Shown here: positions 33,946 through 47,900 of the stretch, one piece after another
Position numbering within the stretch: the stretch's first letter is position 1
Layout of the letters: each line of letters starts with the position of its first letter
DNA from: Lineus longissimus
Lineage: Eukaryota > Nemertea > Pilidiophora > Heteronemertea > Lineidae
Direction: 5' to 3'
DNA length: 64,000 bases
NCBI RefSeq assembly: GCF_910592395.1
Contig: NC_088308.1
Span: 5,719,001-5,783,000 of the forward strand
Position numbers and translations under genes: made by a program
Notes under the pieces: model-generated
Databases searched by the model: none
The model's input: the letters and a program-made list of their open reading frames with translations, nothing else
What the model was told of the DNA's origin: nothing

Positions 33946-34541
33946 GTAATTTCATTTTGAAGAATTTTACTCGAAAGCCTCCCTTTGCCAGAGTGGATCA
34001 CATATGAGTGGGTCTATCAAACATGCCCTGCATGCTGAAATCTCAACTCACATTGCCAATTTTCAACATTATTACAAGTATAAAGTCTACACTTTACAGG
34101 CAGTACAAAAAATCGTACAGAAAATAACACTCAAATCCACAAAAGTTTCACATCCACTATCATCAACATACAAAAATGATTTGTTATAATAGCGCGGTGT
34201 GCATTATAAAACAATGCACAGGCAAAAAAACAAGCTAAAGTAATTCACCTGAGAATCAGAGGTCCCGAATAAGGTGTACAACTTGAAATAGGAAAAGGAT
34301 ATCAACATGACAAAGTTGAAGAAGTCAACGTTGTTATCTCTCAAATTCTTGACCGTCCATCAGTGCTGAAGAATATTACAATAAATGGTCACATCAAAGG
34401 TTTTAACAACTCTGCACTTTTTGGTGACAATTTCTTTGAGCAAATTTTGGTAATTTGGCAAAAACTGTTAATCCTTTTTAAAGATTAATCTTTTAAAAAG
34501 AGTTCAGAGTTGTCCCTCTGACCCTCGGGTAAATCTGGGTA

Positions 34542-34596
34542 TCATTCAATCTATACAAATCAATCATTCTATACAAATCAATCATTCTATACAAAT
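34542..34596. repeat. 18-bp minisatellite, three copies
   Basis: CAATCATTCTATACAAAT repeats at 34561 and 34579, with a slightly different first copy upstream. Confidence 0.9.
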
Positions 34597-35520
34597 AGAA
34601 AGATTATAGGAAAGGTAATGCCCTTTCCACATTATCAATTTCATCTTCGATTACATTATTGGATAATATCATATCCATTTGATAGATCAATCAAATGCTG
34701 TTCTATTTTCATAAATAGGTCATAACATGTACATCATACATACCAGGGCTTGGTATTTCAATAACTTGGCTAACAATTAATCTTGGTGTAAATTCTTCTC
34801 ATCTGAGCTTTTATGCCAGCATCATGACACCAATGAACAGATTATCCCCAGGTACTAGTATATGCTATCCTATCAACCACACAACCATTCCTCTTATGCT
34901 ATTGCTCATAAAATATGATCACTTTCAAATCTGATGTCATATTTTTGGATGAGAAAATTTTCCAACAATCAAAAATGTTCATAATAATCTCCACATGATG
35001 ACTAAATATCAAACAAGATTCCAATGTGGCATAAAATTCAAAGAATCTCAATGAATCATATAAAGAATAGAAATTTCAATTCGGCTTGAGATTATGTTTA
35101 TTTTCCGAATCTGACGAGGCACCAAAGTTGTATCAATAAATTATGATCCAGTAATCAAATCTTTTGAAAAGCATTGAGAATTATTTGATCACAGAAAATA
35201 TTTGATTAAGTGAAGATTCTGAGGAAAATTTTTTAATAATCTGAATTCTCAATTTCTTTTCATTAGGCACCAATGATAATGGTATCAGCCAGAAACTTTT
35301 ATAATAAAATCTCGTGGCAAGATCTGCTGGGTATATAGAGACATAGCTCTATAATTGATTAGCATGCCCGATAATATCCTTTAAGCTGAATGAAACTTTT
35401 GTTAATGTTTTTATGTACAAATGATGATGATGGCAGTTACTTTTCATCAAAATGCTGAAATGTCATTGTTCTGTTTGTATCAAAGCGATGGAATTATTGG
35501 AGGATGCTGCACCACACATC

Positions 35521-35700
35521 AAGCTAGCATGGCAGTGTACAGGTTAGGACATCAGACTCATAATCAAAGTGTAGTGGGTTCAAACCCCCGGCTGGTCATT
35601 GTTTTCTAGTTGGCTCTACTAATGGTATCACAAAACCCCCGGCTGGTCATTTTTTTCTAGTTGGCTCTACTAATGGTGTCACACGGTGCCGAAAAACAGC
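35521..35700 (+). mobile_element. tRNA-derived SINE head (CAT anticodon) with duplicated tail
   Basis: GGTTAGGACATCAGACTCATAA followed by the B box GGGTTCAAACCCC gives a degenerate tRNA-like 5' end. The segment AACCCCCGGCTGGTCATT to TAATGGT is then repeated once (35586 and 35635). It is not an intact tRNA gene. Confidence 0.55.
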
Positions 35701-35930
35701 TCACTTCAACAGCTCACAGAAGACCAGCAATCCAAAAATCAATTGTTCGAATCCCAGTCAAGGAAATTTGACTTTCTGTACTTATTTCATTCTTGCTCAC
35801 TGCAGGTCGAACTCAATAGGGCACTGTACAGCAGCATATCCTACCAAAAGCATCTAATCAGAGATACATAACAGTGAAAGGTGTTGCAAAGCACTTTGAT
35901 TGTAACTAGAAATAGAAGTCTGACGCTCTC

Positions 35931-38900
35931 CTATAAAGCCTCGGCCAGTTCGTCTTGAAGCCACTCAGGTTGTGCCTGAGCAAGACGGCTGAGCAGCTTG
36001 GACAGCGCAACGTTAGCTTTCCTGTACAGAGACTTCAAGTACTTCTCCGCACGGTCTTCAATTGGAGGGTATTGGCGGCCCTTACTCCGACCCAGGCATT
36101 TCGTATGATCCCCATTCACCACTTGGCAGAAGAAACCCTTTTTGGGGTCATATCTGAAAGAAATGGAAGAACAGAACGTGAGAAATTTGAATTAAGATTT
36201 CAAAGCTTCTTTTCAAAACAAGATAATGCAAAATGAAATTTATGATTGTGTCACATACCCTAGTCACTCCCAGAACTAACTTCCACAACACTTTATTCCC
36301 CAAACATAGTTCCATGTTGGTTAATGCCAGACACCTGGCAAGAAGGTACATGTACATAGTTCATAGCATTGATATTATTTCATTCGAAGATGGTAGCTTG
36401 TTTCAACTTGTCACTTTGGAACATGTTACCAGTACAAGGGGCTCTCGAACCTAATAATGTTTAATACAAGATCACACTGACGAGTTTGGGAGTAGCGTGG
36501 TAACAAGGATGATTTAAGATCAGGAGGAGAATGCCCTGCTTACTAGACTGAGATTTTACTTTTCTTACCTCAAATATTTTGAATAATTGTAATACGGTTC
36601 TATTCTGAGAAATCTCTGGACTTTATGCATGACGGACACAGGATCTGACTTCAGCAATTCCCCATCCAAAATTAATAACTGAAAAGGAAAATTCACGTTA
36701 TAGTCATGAAATTCGCCTATTTTGCGATCAGCGTCTGAGTGTCGGAGTTTTTGAGGGTAAACGAAATTGCTGAATTGAACTTAACAGTGAAGCTGTGATG
36801 AATGGATGATTCTGAGGACTATATATCCGAGAGAATCCTACCTGTTTTGGCGAATAGTAGTCGAGCCACCGCTCCAGGTGTTGAGCATAATACCCTGGAT
36901 TCAGGCAGCGATGTCTAAGCGTACGGAGATCTCTTGGTGCATCATCTCCGGCCGTCACCACATCGTGGAAATTATACGCCAGCGCCGTTTGGTCCCCATG
37001 CGCTCGCATGTGCTAAACAGAGAGAAATCTCGGTTAAATCTGTTTTATTTTGACTTTTTTACTTGGTAAATATTCTTGAAAGTATTGTAAATCACTTCAA
37101 ACAACTTGAAGCAAACTGTGATGTAGAAGTTCATAAGTTTAATTTGAGGTTTTTTGAGACAGCCCCCACAATCTCTTTGTTGCAGACGTCACTACAGTTG
37201 TCTGCAGAAGTTATGAAGGGCAGTGCTGACATCTAGAGTCCTTAACTTCAACTACAACTATAAACAACACAGCCTCCATCATAAATTTCCATGGGCCACA
37301 AGTCATTATGAATGACATAGGCCTTTAAAAACAGCTTGATTTGTGTAGGATGACTCACCTGATACCACGAGTAGGCCCGTTTGGATGGATTGATGAGAAT
37401 TGTGATTAGCTTGGCGCGAGGGAGAAGTGCATGGGCTCGCATTGGCACCAGATCATAGTCAAAGTAGTTGGCGCTCTTCTCAAATATATAACTGTTCGTG
37501 GTATTTTTTGAATGTGGAAAAAACCGCATGTACCTGAAACCCCAAACACTGAAATATTTACTCATGTGATTAGTAGGGGGCGGAAGACCAAAGCTGGGCC
37601 ATGACACCTGAGTGACGACAACGATAATGATGCAACAAGTGGCAAATCAACTCCACCTCTAGATATCCAACGACAACTTTGCCTGCAGGACAACTTCTGC
37701 AGCCACATAAGGTAATTAGGGAATCTTAAGCGATTTTTTAGCCTCTGCCATTGTGGAGTTGAGGTCCCCACTCAGTATTCCACCTCTCGTGTGTTTGTGT
37801 CACCACTATCGGCCTCTGAGCGGTCTAGAAACATAAGGGACAAGATCGCCTATTTCATGCACGTTTTCTCTGAGTGGCCATGTATGTAACTTAAGGAACA
37901 AGATGCCCTATTTCATGAAATTATTCTCAGAGTGCTTATATGAATGTGTCTCAACTTGAGACCAATACTTTACGCCTATTCTCCAGTTACTTACCAATCT
38001 AAGCCCCTGTAGTAGTTCTTCCCACTAAAGAATTGGACTTCTTCAAATGTCTCAGCGCTCTTGTAGTTGCTGAGGACGGCAGGGTGCATAGATAGGAATG
38101 TATACAAAGCTGTTGTGCCTGAAACATCAAACAATTTGTCGTGAAACATCAAGTTACGCGTCTGCTTGGGAATGGCTTGAGCTGATTAACTCTCGTGATT
38201 TACTCTTCACGCTCCAGCTTATTCAGGAGCACCAGTGCCAATACACCTCCGACATCAACCTCCCCATCTACTGACACTTTACAACCATTGATACAAACTC
38301 ACCTGTTTTTTGTGGTCCAATCACAAGAAACCGTGGTAACATATCACAGGATTTATTGGTGCTCCATATGGCCATGTGGCGCTTATCATCGCATGGATTC
38401 TGCAAAGATACAGCGATAACAATCCATTAGTGAATGGTTGTGAATACAAATAAGGGGGGTGGCCTCGTATTAGATGGACCTTGGCAGCAGAGTTGTATTG
38501 ACTCCTCTAATCAGGAAACTTCTCTATTTAGGACAGCACTTGTTAGTCCCAAGGGTGTCCTTGATAGAGAGGTTCTACCTTACGACCATATTCCTCCTCT
38601 ATTGATCAGTCACCAGATTTGAATGTAGCATCCAGAAAATTTGAGCCCCAGGAATCACGGCTATTAACTAGTGAATAATTTACGCCAAACCTGAATATTC
38701 CTGTCTTTTTAAAAATAACCTAAAGGTTACAATTTTACTACAAAGGTGTTAATCACATTGTCAGAACACTGAAAAAATTCTATTGGTTTCTATGCAAAAT
38801 AATCAATAATCAATAACCAATAATCAATAATGTATCCATGATATATGATCATGTTCATATGATTGTTTACTTTTGCTTCATATTGTAAATATTTTCCCGC

Positions 38901-41900
38901 AAAGATAATGTGCATTTGTGACTCGCTCTACCAAAACTAGGCGCTTATGTCGCATCTGAACTCGACAGGTTGATACGGACTTGTTGTTCATTTCCCTATT
39001 GTAGACCTTTTGTGAAATCTATTACAAACTGATTTGGTCACATTTCACAAAAGGTCTACAATAGGGAAATGAACAACAAGTCCGTATCAACCTGTCAAGT
39101 TCAGATGCGACAAGCGCCTAGTTTTGGTAGAGCGGGTCACATTTGATAACAATAACATCACGGTTTTAACAACTTCATGCTGAAAAACACCCACGAGGGA
39201 ATATTCGCAAACCATAATTTTCCCTTTTTGCTGCCATGCTGACAGTTACTACTTGCAGTTACTATAAACTTTGGAGATCCCAATCAAACAGTTAAGTTCA
39301 CAACTCCCATTTTCCATCGCTATGAGCAACAAGTTCATTCACTATAACTTAAAACAAGAACAAATGTAGTGGCATCTTGAGAGCAATCGGCAGGGAGAGT
39401 AATGACAATGTACAGAGATATAATTCTTCATGCGTGTACATTCATTATGCAACGATAGCATGGCAGATGCATGTCTTATCACCATCTTCAATAAAGAGTA
39501 ATTGGAAGAGAGAGTAATGAGAATGGCGCAGAATCGTAACTCTTAATGCATGTACATTTACTATGCAGCGCCGGCTGGCAATATGCATGTTTTATCACCA
39601 TCTTCTGTGAAAGTGAGCCGAGGAAGACATGAAATATGGTAATAACATGTCCAGTAGAAAGAAGGATGAGAGCATAGCGATAGTAGATAGTAGATAGCGA
39701 TAGTAGAGAGGTTTAGATTTTGATCCGAGAACGAGAAAGTTCTTTTCTCTCTCTGTGGTTTAATACGACATCAAGTCGATCGCTTTGTATCACTGTTTCT
39801 GGCCAATGAAATAGCCATCGTCAAAACTCAACCTCGTTCTAGTTTCCAAACCAAATCTGATAACACCTTATTGTGCAGCAGCTTTAAATTGCATGAGAGA
39901 TTGAGTGCGCATTTCAAACTATTTTGTCTAGAGGGCCTGATTCCTCTACAACAGCTTACGGCAGAATTCTCTCAATTTTGTATTCTACACTATTCGCTAC
40001 AGCATGTATGAATATTTTCCCCATCTTTCTGCAAGCTCCACACATCATTAGCAGTATCTTCTGCCACCATTAACAATTCATATATTATGGCTCATTTTGA
40101 CAATATCCAATTCGAAGTTATTCACGAGAATGTAATAACACGAAATCATACCATTCTGCATCATTTGCAGAGAAGTGTTACGAGATAGCTGTTTAACCCT
40201 TTTTTCACAAATGCTTTAATTGCCAAAATAATTTATGGGACTGGGGGGAGGCTTCTAGCCGTTCTAGCCAAACAGTCTAGGAGAAGGAAAACTCTGATAC
40301 AAAACCAAAGTCCACCAAAGTCAGCAGGGTCCAGGCCATGTGGCTTAGCTGTCGGGACCATATGACAAAATATTTAGAAGATGAATATATGTGAATCACC
40401 TGTACCTGTTATCTATGGCTTCCTTTTTCTTGGACATACTGACAGTTCTGACACCCAAAATGAATGATGGAGAATGTCATGCCAAGCCTTATTCTTGTGA
40501 AAGATTCCATTAAAGCAACAGATAAAGAAGAAGTAATTGAAAATAAGACCAATCATCCTAGTCTTATCATGGATCACTCAAGCGACAATCGGACTACTAA
40601 TGTCTGCCCTTGACCCCCAGCCAGTGCTGACTACCAAATGTCCATTGCGCCTAAACGCCAGGCCATCACAACAACAGACTGACATTTGCTGATATTATCC
40701 ACATATCGTCAAATTATCTTATTATTTCTTGACAGGAGAACATAAAAATTTCATTTTTGATATACATTCTGTAAATAGGCTGGCCAGAGTGTTCATTATC
40801 CTGCCAAGCGAAAGAGTTATTGGCGCCAAAGTGAGAAGCAAGGTTCAGTGGTTCGGTCACGTTGTATGAGAGATGTCCAAGAGAGGCAGCAATGTTTGAT
40901 GGCAAGTGATGCCAGAGTAAGGCTGCAGTGTGGAGTGCTTTGGTGGTTCAGACTGTGAATGTTGAGACATGAAGATGGCACTGCTTCTGTGATTGTATGG
41001 ATGGTCACAGGTACAATCTTCGTGCTTGGCTCTTTCCTTGTTACCTCAGGCCAGTCACTTTTGCATTGCTGTAATTGCCAACAATATCATCAGACTGTAG
41101 TGGTTCCAACTGTTCCACAAAATCGTCCAAGCACCAGTCTTAACTGCCATTCTAACAACTATAACTCTTAAAGCAGACACGTATCAACATTACCCTGATG
41201 TGAGGGTGGCCCAATAACCATTCACTGCCATTCCGAATAACATCAAGCCCAACAACATTCCACAAAAGCAATTACATCGCCAATCCTATAGCTAATGCCA
41301 GGCTATCTTGTTTTAGGGAGAGGATGATTAGACAGTGTGACATTGGAAGAACATCGGCTGATGCAGCTGTGTCAGATGTCGAGTTGAAGATGGTGCAGGA
41401 TCTAGAATCAGGCAGAAGAGGATAGGCAACTAGGCTGACCAGGAAAATAAATATGCAGTTACACACAATGATGTAGTGCAGTTATTATGTATGCAAATCA
41501 GTCATTGGGGGAAAAGGCAACAGACCACTGCTTACCAACAGAGCCCCACCTTAGTAGGAAAGGGGAAACCAAGCACTTGTCTCATTGATATATGATACAA
41601 AATCTCCACGTCGACACTTGGTCATCTACTCTGGTCAATCCTCACATCAACCATCCTCCTCCACGCATTTCTTACTGGTCGCGTGTCATCATATTGACCG
41701 TTTCCTTCTCCACCGTATTTCCCCAAATTTGCATGATCAGATATCTACGGGAGGTGTCGTCAGCTCAGGCTAATTACCGGAGAAAGAACGTCATCAGATC
41801 CCTCGTTCATTAGGAAAGGAGTCGGACTGTCTGAGATGGTTCTCTTGTTTCTTAGCCGCTTAATGGTTATCATTCTTTCATACCGGCTTGTTCACGTCGA

Positions 41901-44900
41901 CTAAAGCTACAAATTATTTCTGAGAAGGACTCCTCTCTTTCACGCCCCAAAACAACTGTGTCTGGCATATCACCTATTCTTTATTAGCTTCCAATAGCTT
42001 TTTTGTTTAGGGATGGTTAACATATATGCTGGATGAGAAGAAATGTCAAATAATATCATGATTACGATCAAAGAATCATCCAAGAGAGGTGACAACCTTG
42101 CTGTCATCTCCATCGGTCCTGCATCAGCAAGAAGACACATCACCACTTGGGATGTTCCACCGATAATCACCTATCAAGTGACAGGAAATAAGCTACGAAG
42201 CTCGCCCTATCCTCATTCATAATACACATCGACCTTGCTGATCTCCCGAGACAGAAAATAGAAGCGTAAATCCTCCGGTGATCTCCAAGTTTCATCGACA
42301 CCAAATGAAACGCGATCGGTGGATTAACAAGTCCATCAGAGGATAAAGACATCATAAATAACTACATAATTTACATATTTTTCTATCCCCAAACGGGAAT
42401 TTGGTAAGTATGTGATCCACAGTTGGAAAATTAAGGCAGTAATTCTTTGAAATATTAGAAATTTGGAACATAAAAGCAGGTTATCAAATTCAAAAAGGAG
42501 ATTTTTCAGTTGAATAATGATCTTAAAATTTCCCTTTAAGGAAACAGTTTACAAAAACAAGGAAGAGACTTCATTTCGAACCAGTCAAATCTGTGACAAG
42601 TACAATCTTTAAAACCATCACAAGCCTGATCAGCCAATCATGAAAATATGATTACATGCCAATCAAGTCTTTACAGCAACCTTTTGTCCATGTCAGCCTA
42701 ACATGACCGCCCTCACCCATACTTTGATGTAGAGATGTATGGATAGAATGCACATCTAATCTGAGTGAAACCAAGTTGAGCGAGATTATCGTTTCAATGT
42801 CTTTGAGAGTTACCAGAGTTTACAAGAACTGATTAACAAGAGGCCCAAGGGCCTGGCACTCGGCTGAAATACATGGGTACAATGTACAAAACATGGAAAG
42901 TACCTGGTAGGTCTCTTTCAACCTCAATTTTGATTTGCCTAGATCACCCCACTAAAGTAGACTCTTGGACAAATAATGACAAAACATGCCATTAATGAGT
43001 GAAATTGAAGAGCTTGAGGCTTATGGCCTTTAAGAGTAAGTCAAACTGACTTTCGTCAGCTGAGCTAAAAATAACATTAGCCGATTCAAAGATATCAGGG
43101 AAAATTTAAATTAATTAGGTAGAAGATGTATTTCCTATGTTCCCCCTTGGCAAATAACCTCTGCGGAAATTAAATCTCCAGAGGAAATTGAACGTCAATA
43201 TTAAGTGAAGTATTTCAGTATTCTGATAACGCGACTGTTGAATACCCACGACCATCAGGATCGAAAATGATGACATCTTCTGGCCGTTGGAAGTGTCAGG
43301 GTTCCAGGCGGCAAACTGGTATAAATGACTCTTTCTAAACCACATAGTCATTGGGATCAGCTGCGTCTGAACTTAACACCAACAAGAAAATGGAGATATA
43401 ATCGTTAACGCGCCTACTTGGTTGTTACTTGATCTACCAGATAAATGGTGTTGGTCATTTGTATGGGAGACAGTGCTTGAAGTGACCGAAGGATCATGCC
43501 TAATGGGACAGCAACAGATGGAGTTTAAGTAACAAGCAAGACACAGAGAGACACTATCCCTCTCCTCTGTTACTCTTACTTGAAATACCGTCATTTGTCA
43601 GTGGGCCTATAGATTAGAAGCGACTGAGGACTCCTTAGTCTTTACGGATAAACTGATGGCCTGGTGTGGAATCAGACAAAACATAAACTCTTTCCTGCAG
43701 CCAAGATAATTTTTCATCTCGCGTAATCTAACAACTGTGCCATCGGATGTCCAAGTAAATTTTCCCAAGTTGCGCCGAAATGAATTGAGATACCACCTCT
43801 GATGTGTTCCTCATGATTGGATGGCCAGCGATATCATCAATCGCGGCATTCAAGAACATCTCAATCACTGGACCAGATGTCCCAGTTGTGGCCGCGGTTT
43901 TCTTCTGGGTAAACACACCGATCCAATAAAGGCGATTCCGTCCACGGGAATGAATCCATGGATCAAGTATCAACGTGGCATGCTGGATGCAACCGAGGAG
44001 AAGTACGATGTATAGAATTGCAATAAATATCTCATACAGACCTAGTCTGTGTGAAGAATGCCTGTCCAGCTCACATTACTGGCCTAGTGAAGCGGTGATA
44101 TAGAAATACAATAATCATCCCACACTGATGTATCCATTCGTGGTGGGTTATCGTTTCCAATGGGGTATATTTCTCCCCGATATCAAGTATGTCTCTAATC
44201 TGGATGACTGGAGCCTCACTTTACACAAGTTATCTCAATATTACCTCTTTCAGAAGGATACAGTTGACTGGTTGAAAGAAATCAGGGATGAATAGAAACT
44301 CTATCTCTACCTCTAGAAGACCATTGTCAACTATTATTTAAGAAGAAACTCAGGCTGGAAGAGTTCCTGATAGGTAGCTTTTCAAAGATATCTTCACCAA
44401 GCTTAATGCTGCGCTTCCTCCAGACTTGTATTTTAGTTTTTTGGTATATGGATTGCAAAATGTTCCCAATGGGTAAAGTGGGGAAGATCAGTGGCGCAGT
44501 GGTTAAGAGCACCGGGCTCATAATCAGGAGGTCGTGGGTTCGATTCTCGGAAGGGTCACTGCTGTTTCGTCTTTGTGTCCTTGAACCAGGCACTTAACCC
44601 TACTTGCTTCTCTCCACCCAGGAGTAAATGGGTAACTAGCTGGCAGAGTTGGCACACTATGAATGTTAGTCCTGAGCGCTGTATAGCTGCAGCTCGGACC
44701 TGTAATACTCCCAGGGAGTAGAGCTTGAATCATGAATGTACAGGCCAATAGCTAGGGGTAATAATGTGAAGCGCTTTGAGCGACTGAAACCTGTTGGATT
44801 TAGCGCTATATAAGTCTCATAATTAAAGTGCCTCTTTAATAATTTGCAGCAAAATAGGTCTCTGGGTCTATTTGTCCCTCCCTAACCCCATCTTGCTCTT

Positions 44901-47900
44901 GGCAGGGTTGACCCTTTTAACCCCTTATATTCCTGACATCGATGTGGCTTACCAGTGGGACCATTTTAATGAAATTGATACCCGGGGTGATTAGAAAACA
45001 GAAAATATCCTAAGGTAATGTGACCGTATCATCCAGAGCTACTCCAGACATATCAGACTCGAGCCCCGTGAGACGGGTCAAAATTAGATCAGGTTCAGAG
45101 TGAAATAGAATCGCTATCTCACTCTGTATCAATACCCTCTCAAATTCAAGTCATGATTGGTATCAATAGTATGTGATTTGCTAACAATCTCAATAACTCT
45201 CTTTGTAATTTCTAATAATATCTCGATCCAAACTTTATAAATTATTCATCTCACTTCGTTCCATTCAATTATCGACTGAAGAAATGACAATCTGATCAGA
45301 CATATATTTGGCAAAGACGATATTGGATTTTTCGTCAATTACAAAAGAAACCATTCAATCCATAGAAGTGGATATGGATGTGTCTGTATGGATCCGTGAC
45401 GCTGTCTAAATGATCTGCTGGATCTGGAGCAACGCGGTGATAAAGCTATGACCCCTGACTCCCAGCATATCTGTTTTGTCCCAAATCTTAAACGACCAGC
45501 ACATTAACGTCTTGCATGAAATAAGTGTGAAGTTTATTGATTCGTTTCACAGACGACGATCATTAACCGTGTCAGAAATAATTGATCGATGTGGGCCGGG
45601 GACCCAGGGGGAGGCGGTTCAGAGTAAGTCAGGTGCTGCGTGACAACATGTCAGACTTAATTCCTATGATCAAAGCATATTATCAGCAGTTGGCCAGCGA
45701 GGCGTGACCCTGGTAATAATAGTACCTGGTTTGGTGGTCTTGGTTGGGCGGTGCAAGGCCGCGGGGAGTCACGAGGCAAGTGGCAGAAGTAATTCGTGTG
45801 ATCTTGGTTTGTGGTAAATGTAATAAGCTGGAAGAATGTTGGTTCCTTTGGCAAGGAATGTATTTTTGTCAAAGAAATCTAAGCTTACCCTCTCAACACG
45901 TTCCAATGGTCCATCTGGTTCTGGTGCCAAAAAAGAAACCTACATCCATGACGGATCATTTCGAAATCAACAAACTGGCCATTATATTAGAGTTATTGTC
46001 CTCGTGTCACATCCAATGACCACAATCTCCCGTCATGAGGAACAGAGGTCTCACGAGGATGCTTGATGGGAACCATCTCCAGGACATTACCACGCTAATC
46101 ACATCAACAGTTAGCCAGAGCACTATCGTAACTCACACTATAGTTGCTTTTCCCCAGTGTCAACTCTCTAGAGTTTCACTTGCAGCTATTGTTACAGGAA
46201 ACAAACAACTTTGGAGTGCACTGGTCAAAGTGATGCACTGTATTGGCAGCTGCTCGGTAGATACCTATTCTATGGGAGTTGGGTCGAGGACAAGGAAGGA
46301 TTTCGAACCTATCACCCTTGGACCCTTGGAATGTGATGAGACTGACATAGAAATCAAGTTGCAGAAGAGAGTGAGCGGCCTTTGGAATGTGAGCCAAACC
46401 CCTCAACCAGTGCGCACCACTGCTCTGCCCTCATATCCTCTCGGATTCTGTGGCATCCACTCCCACTTCCTGCACTAATCCATGCACGATGATGGCTTCC
46501 AATTCCATCATGAACAGAATTCATTTTGGCAGAGTGAGGACTCGAGCTCATCCACGGCATTGCCGTGGATCATAAACATGGAGTAGCTCACGAACGACGT
46601 CGGTGGGATTATCGACAACGTCGGCAAAACCACCACTGCATAAACGAAATATTCATAAAGTTATTAACTTGTTGAGCTCCTTCTCATTAATTATCTCATC
46701 ATTCATAACAGTGACCATAGTTATGCCAGTAGCCATTTGTCGAGTCCAACTTTCTGACTAGAGCAGATTTAGCAACAACCATGTTTTCTATCACATGCAG
46801 CGTAAGCTCACACGATACCTCAAGCCAAAACAAGCTGTTTTCCAATACAGAATGCGCACTCCACATTTCTCATAAACTTGGGGCTAATTCTTATTTCCTC
46901 TTACAATGTACATGCAGCTTTACAATATGGTATGACAATTAAAAGTAGTAAACATCCTGGAATACCATCTTTTAGGAGAATGTGCCCCGAGCTTCCAACA
47001 GACCGATTAAAAAGTTCACTACAGATTCTTCCAATATGCTTTGTTGCTGCAAACAAGCAGTATCTGTTCGCAGAACCATCACCTTTTTTTTCGAGACATA
47101 CCGTATTCATAAAATCAATCTCAGATTTCCCAAGCCTACTGTACATGTGGTATTAAGATGTTCTGTTGCCATTGCCACCAAAATGCGATAAAATTGACAT
47201 TTCTTTCAATAACTGCCTCTGGTGTCTTAGTCCCTATTGACACCTCAGTGACAGCTTTTCTATAAGAAAATTATGATCGAAACCAACTTCTGTTAACCTA
47301 CATCAACGGTTACAGCCATTCTGTGATAGAATACCTTCTCCTAATGCTGTTCTGGGAATTTGTGGTATGCCACTAAGGTTGGCTGCAAAATGGGGTCGCA
47401 TGGTCAAGGAACCCTGTCTGCAGTGAGACAGAGGGTCCATCACAAGCTACTCATGTTTCTCATTTGCATCTGCCTCATATCCTTATCTAACCTAACTAAG
47501 TTACTGCGCTACAATTGGCCTTGAATGGCAACTTAGTTACTTAATGCTTGATTCAGTTCCTCTGACCATTGTCACATCAGATTGAAGTGCTTCCTTTAAT
47601 CAATGGTAGACTATAGGTTTTCCCCGGGAGCGGTGGTTGTCAGTTCGAATATATTCAATTGTTTGATCAAAATTTGCCTGTTCATGAAGTCGTAAAAACA
47701 AAGATAGTTGTCATTTTCATTCATGGCTAGTCTTTAGGGTATTGAGAAATGTCAGGTCTAGTATTGAAGTTTACCAGATGCTCACTGAATTGTAAAGACA
47801 GCAACCTTCGTTTTCATTCTTCTCCAACCAAGGTTTTGGTTCTGAGAATTTTCAAGCTGGGTACGGTAGAAGCTGATTTGGTGACGAGTCTTCGATGAGA

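Larger units (their letters stand above)
32461..35930 (-). other. Probable NDST 3' untranslated/intergenic region
   Basis: This AT-rich stretch has no supported ORF. Minus-strand AATAAA signals lie at 35097-35102 (about 830 bases past the NDST stop), 32659-32664 and 32575-32580, so the 3' UTR may be 0.8-3.3 kb. It also contains a dispersed repeat copy, a SINE head and an 18-bp minisatellite. Confidence 0.45.

Noticed and set aside
35531-35600. tRNA gene with CAT anticodon
   Set aside because: D-arm and acceptor stem do not pair well and the tail is duplicated; SINE remnant.
44490-44563. A genuine tRNA-Met gene
   Set aside because: The head is followed by a SINE body and LINE-like tail, and stems are imperfect, so it is a SINE head rather than a tRNA gene.
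46035-46478. 147-codon + strand ORF in the large NDST intron
   Set aside because: No recognisable motif, splice context or neighbouring exon; within the length expected by chance in 10 kb of intron.
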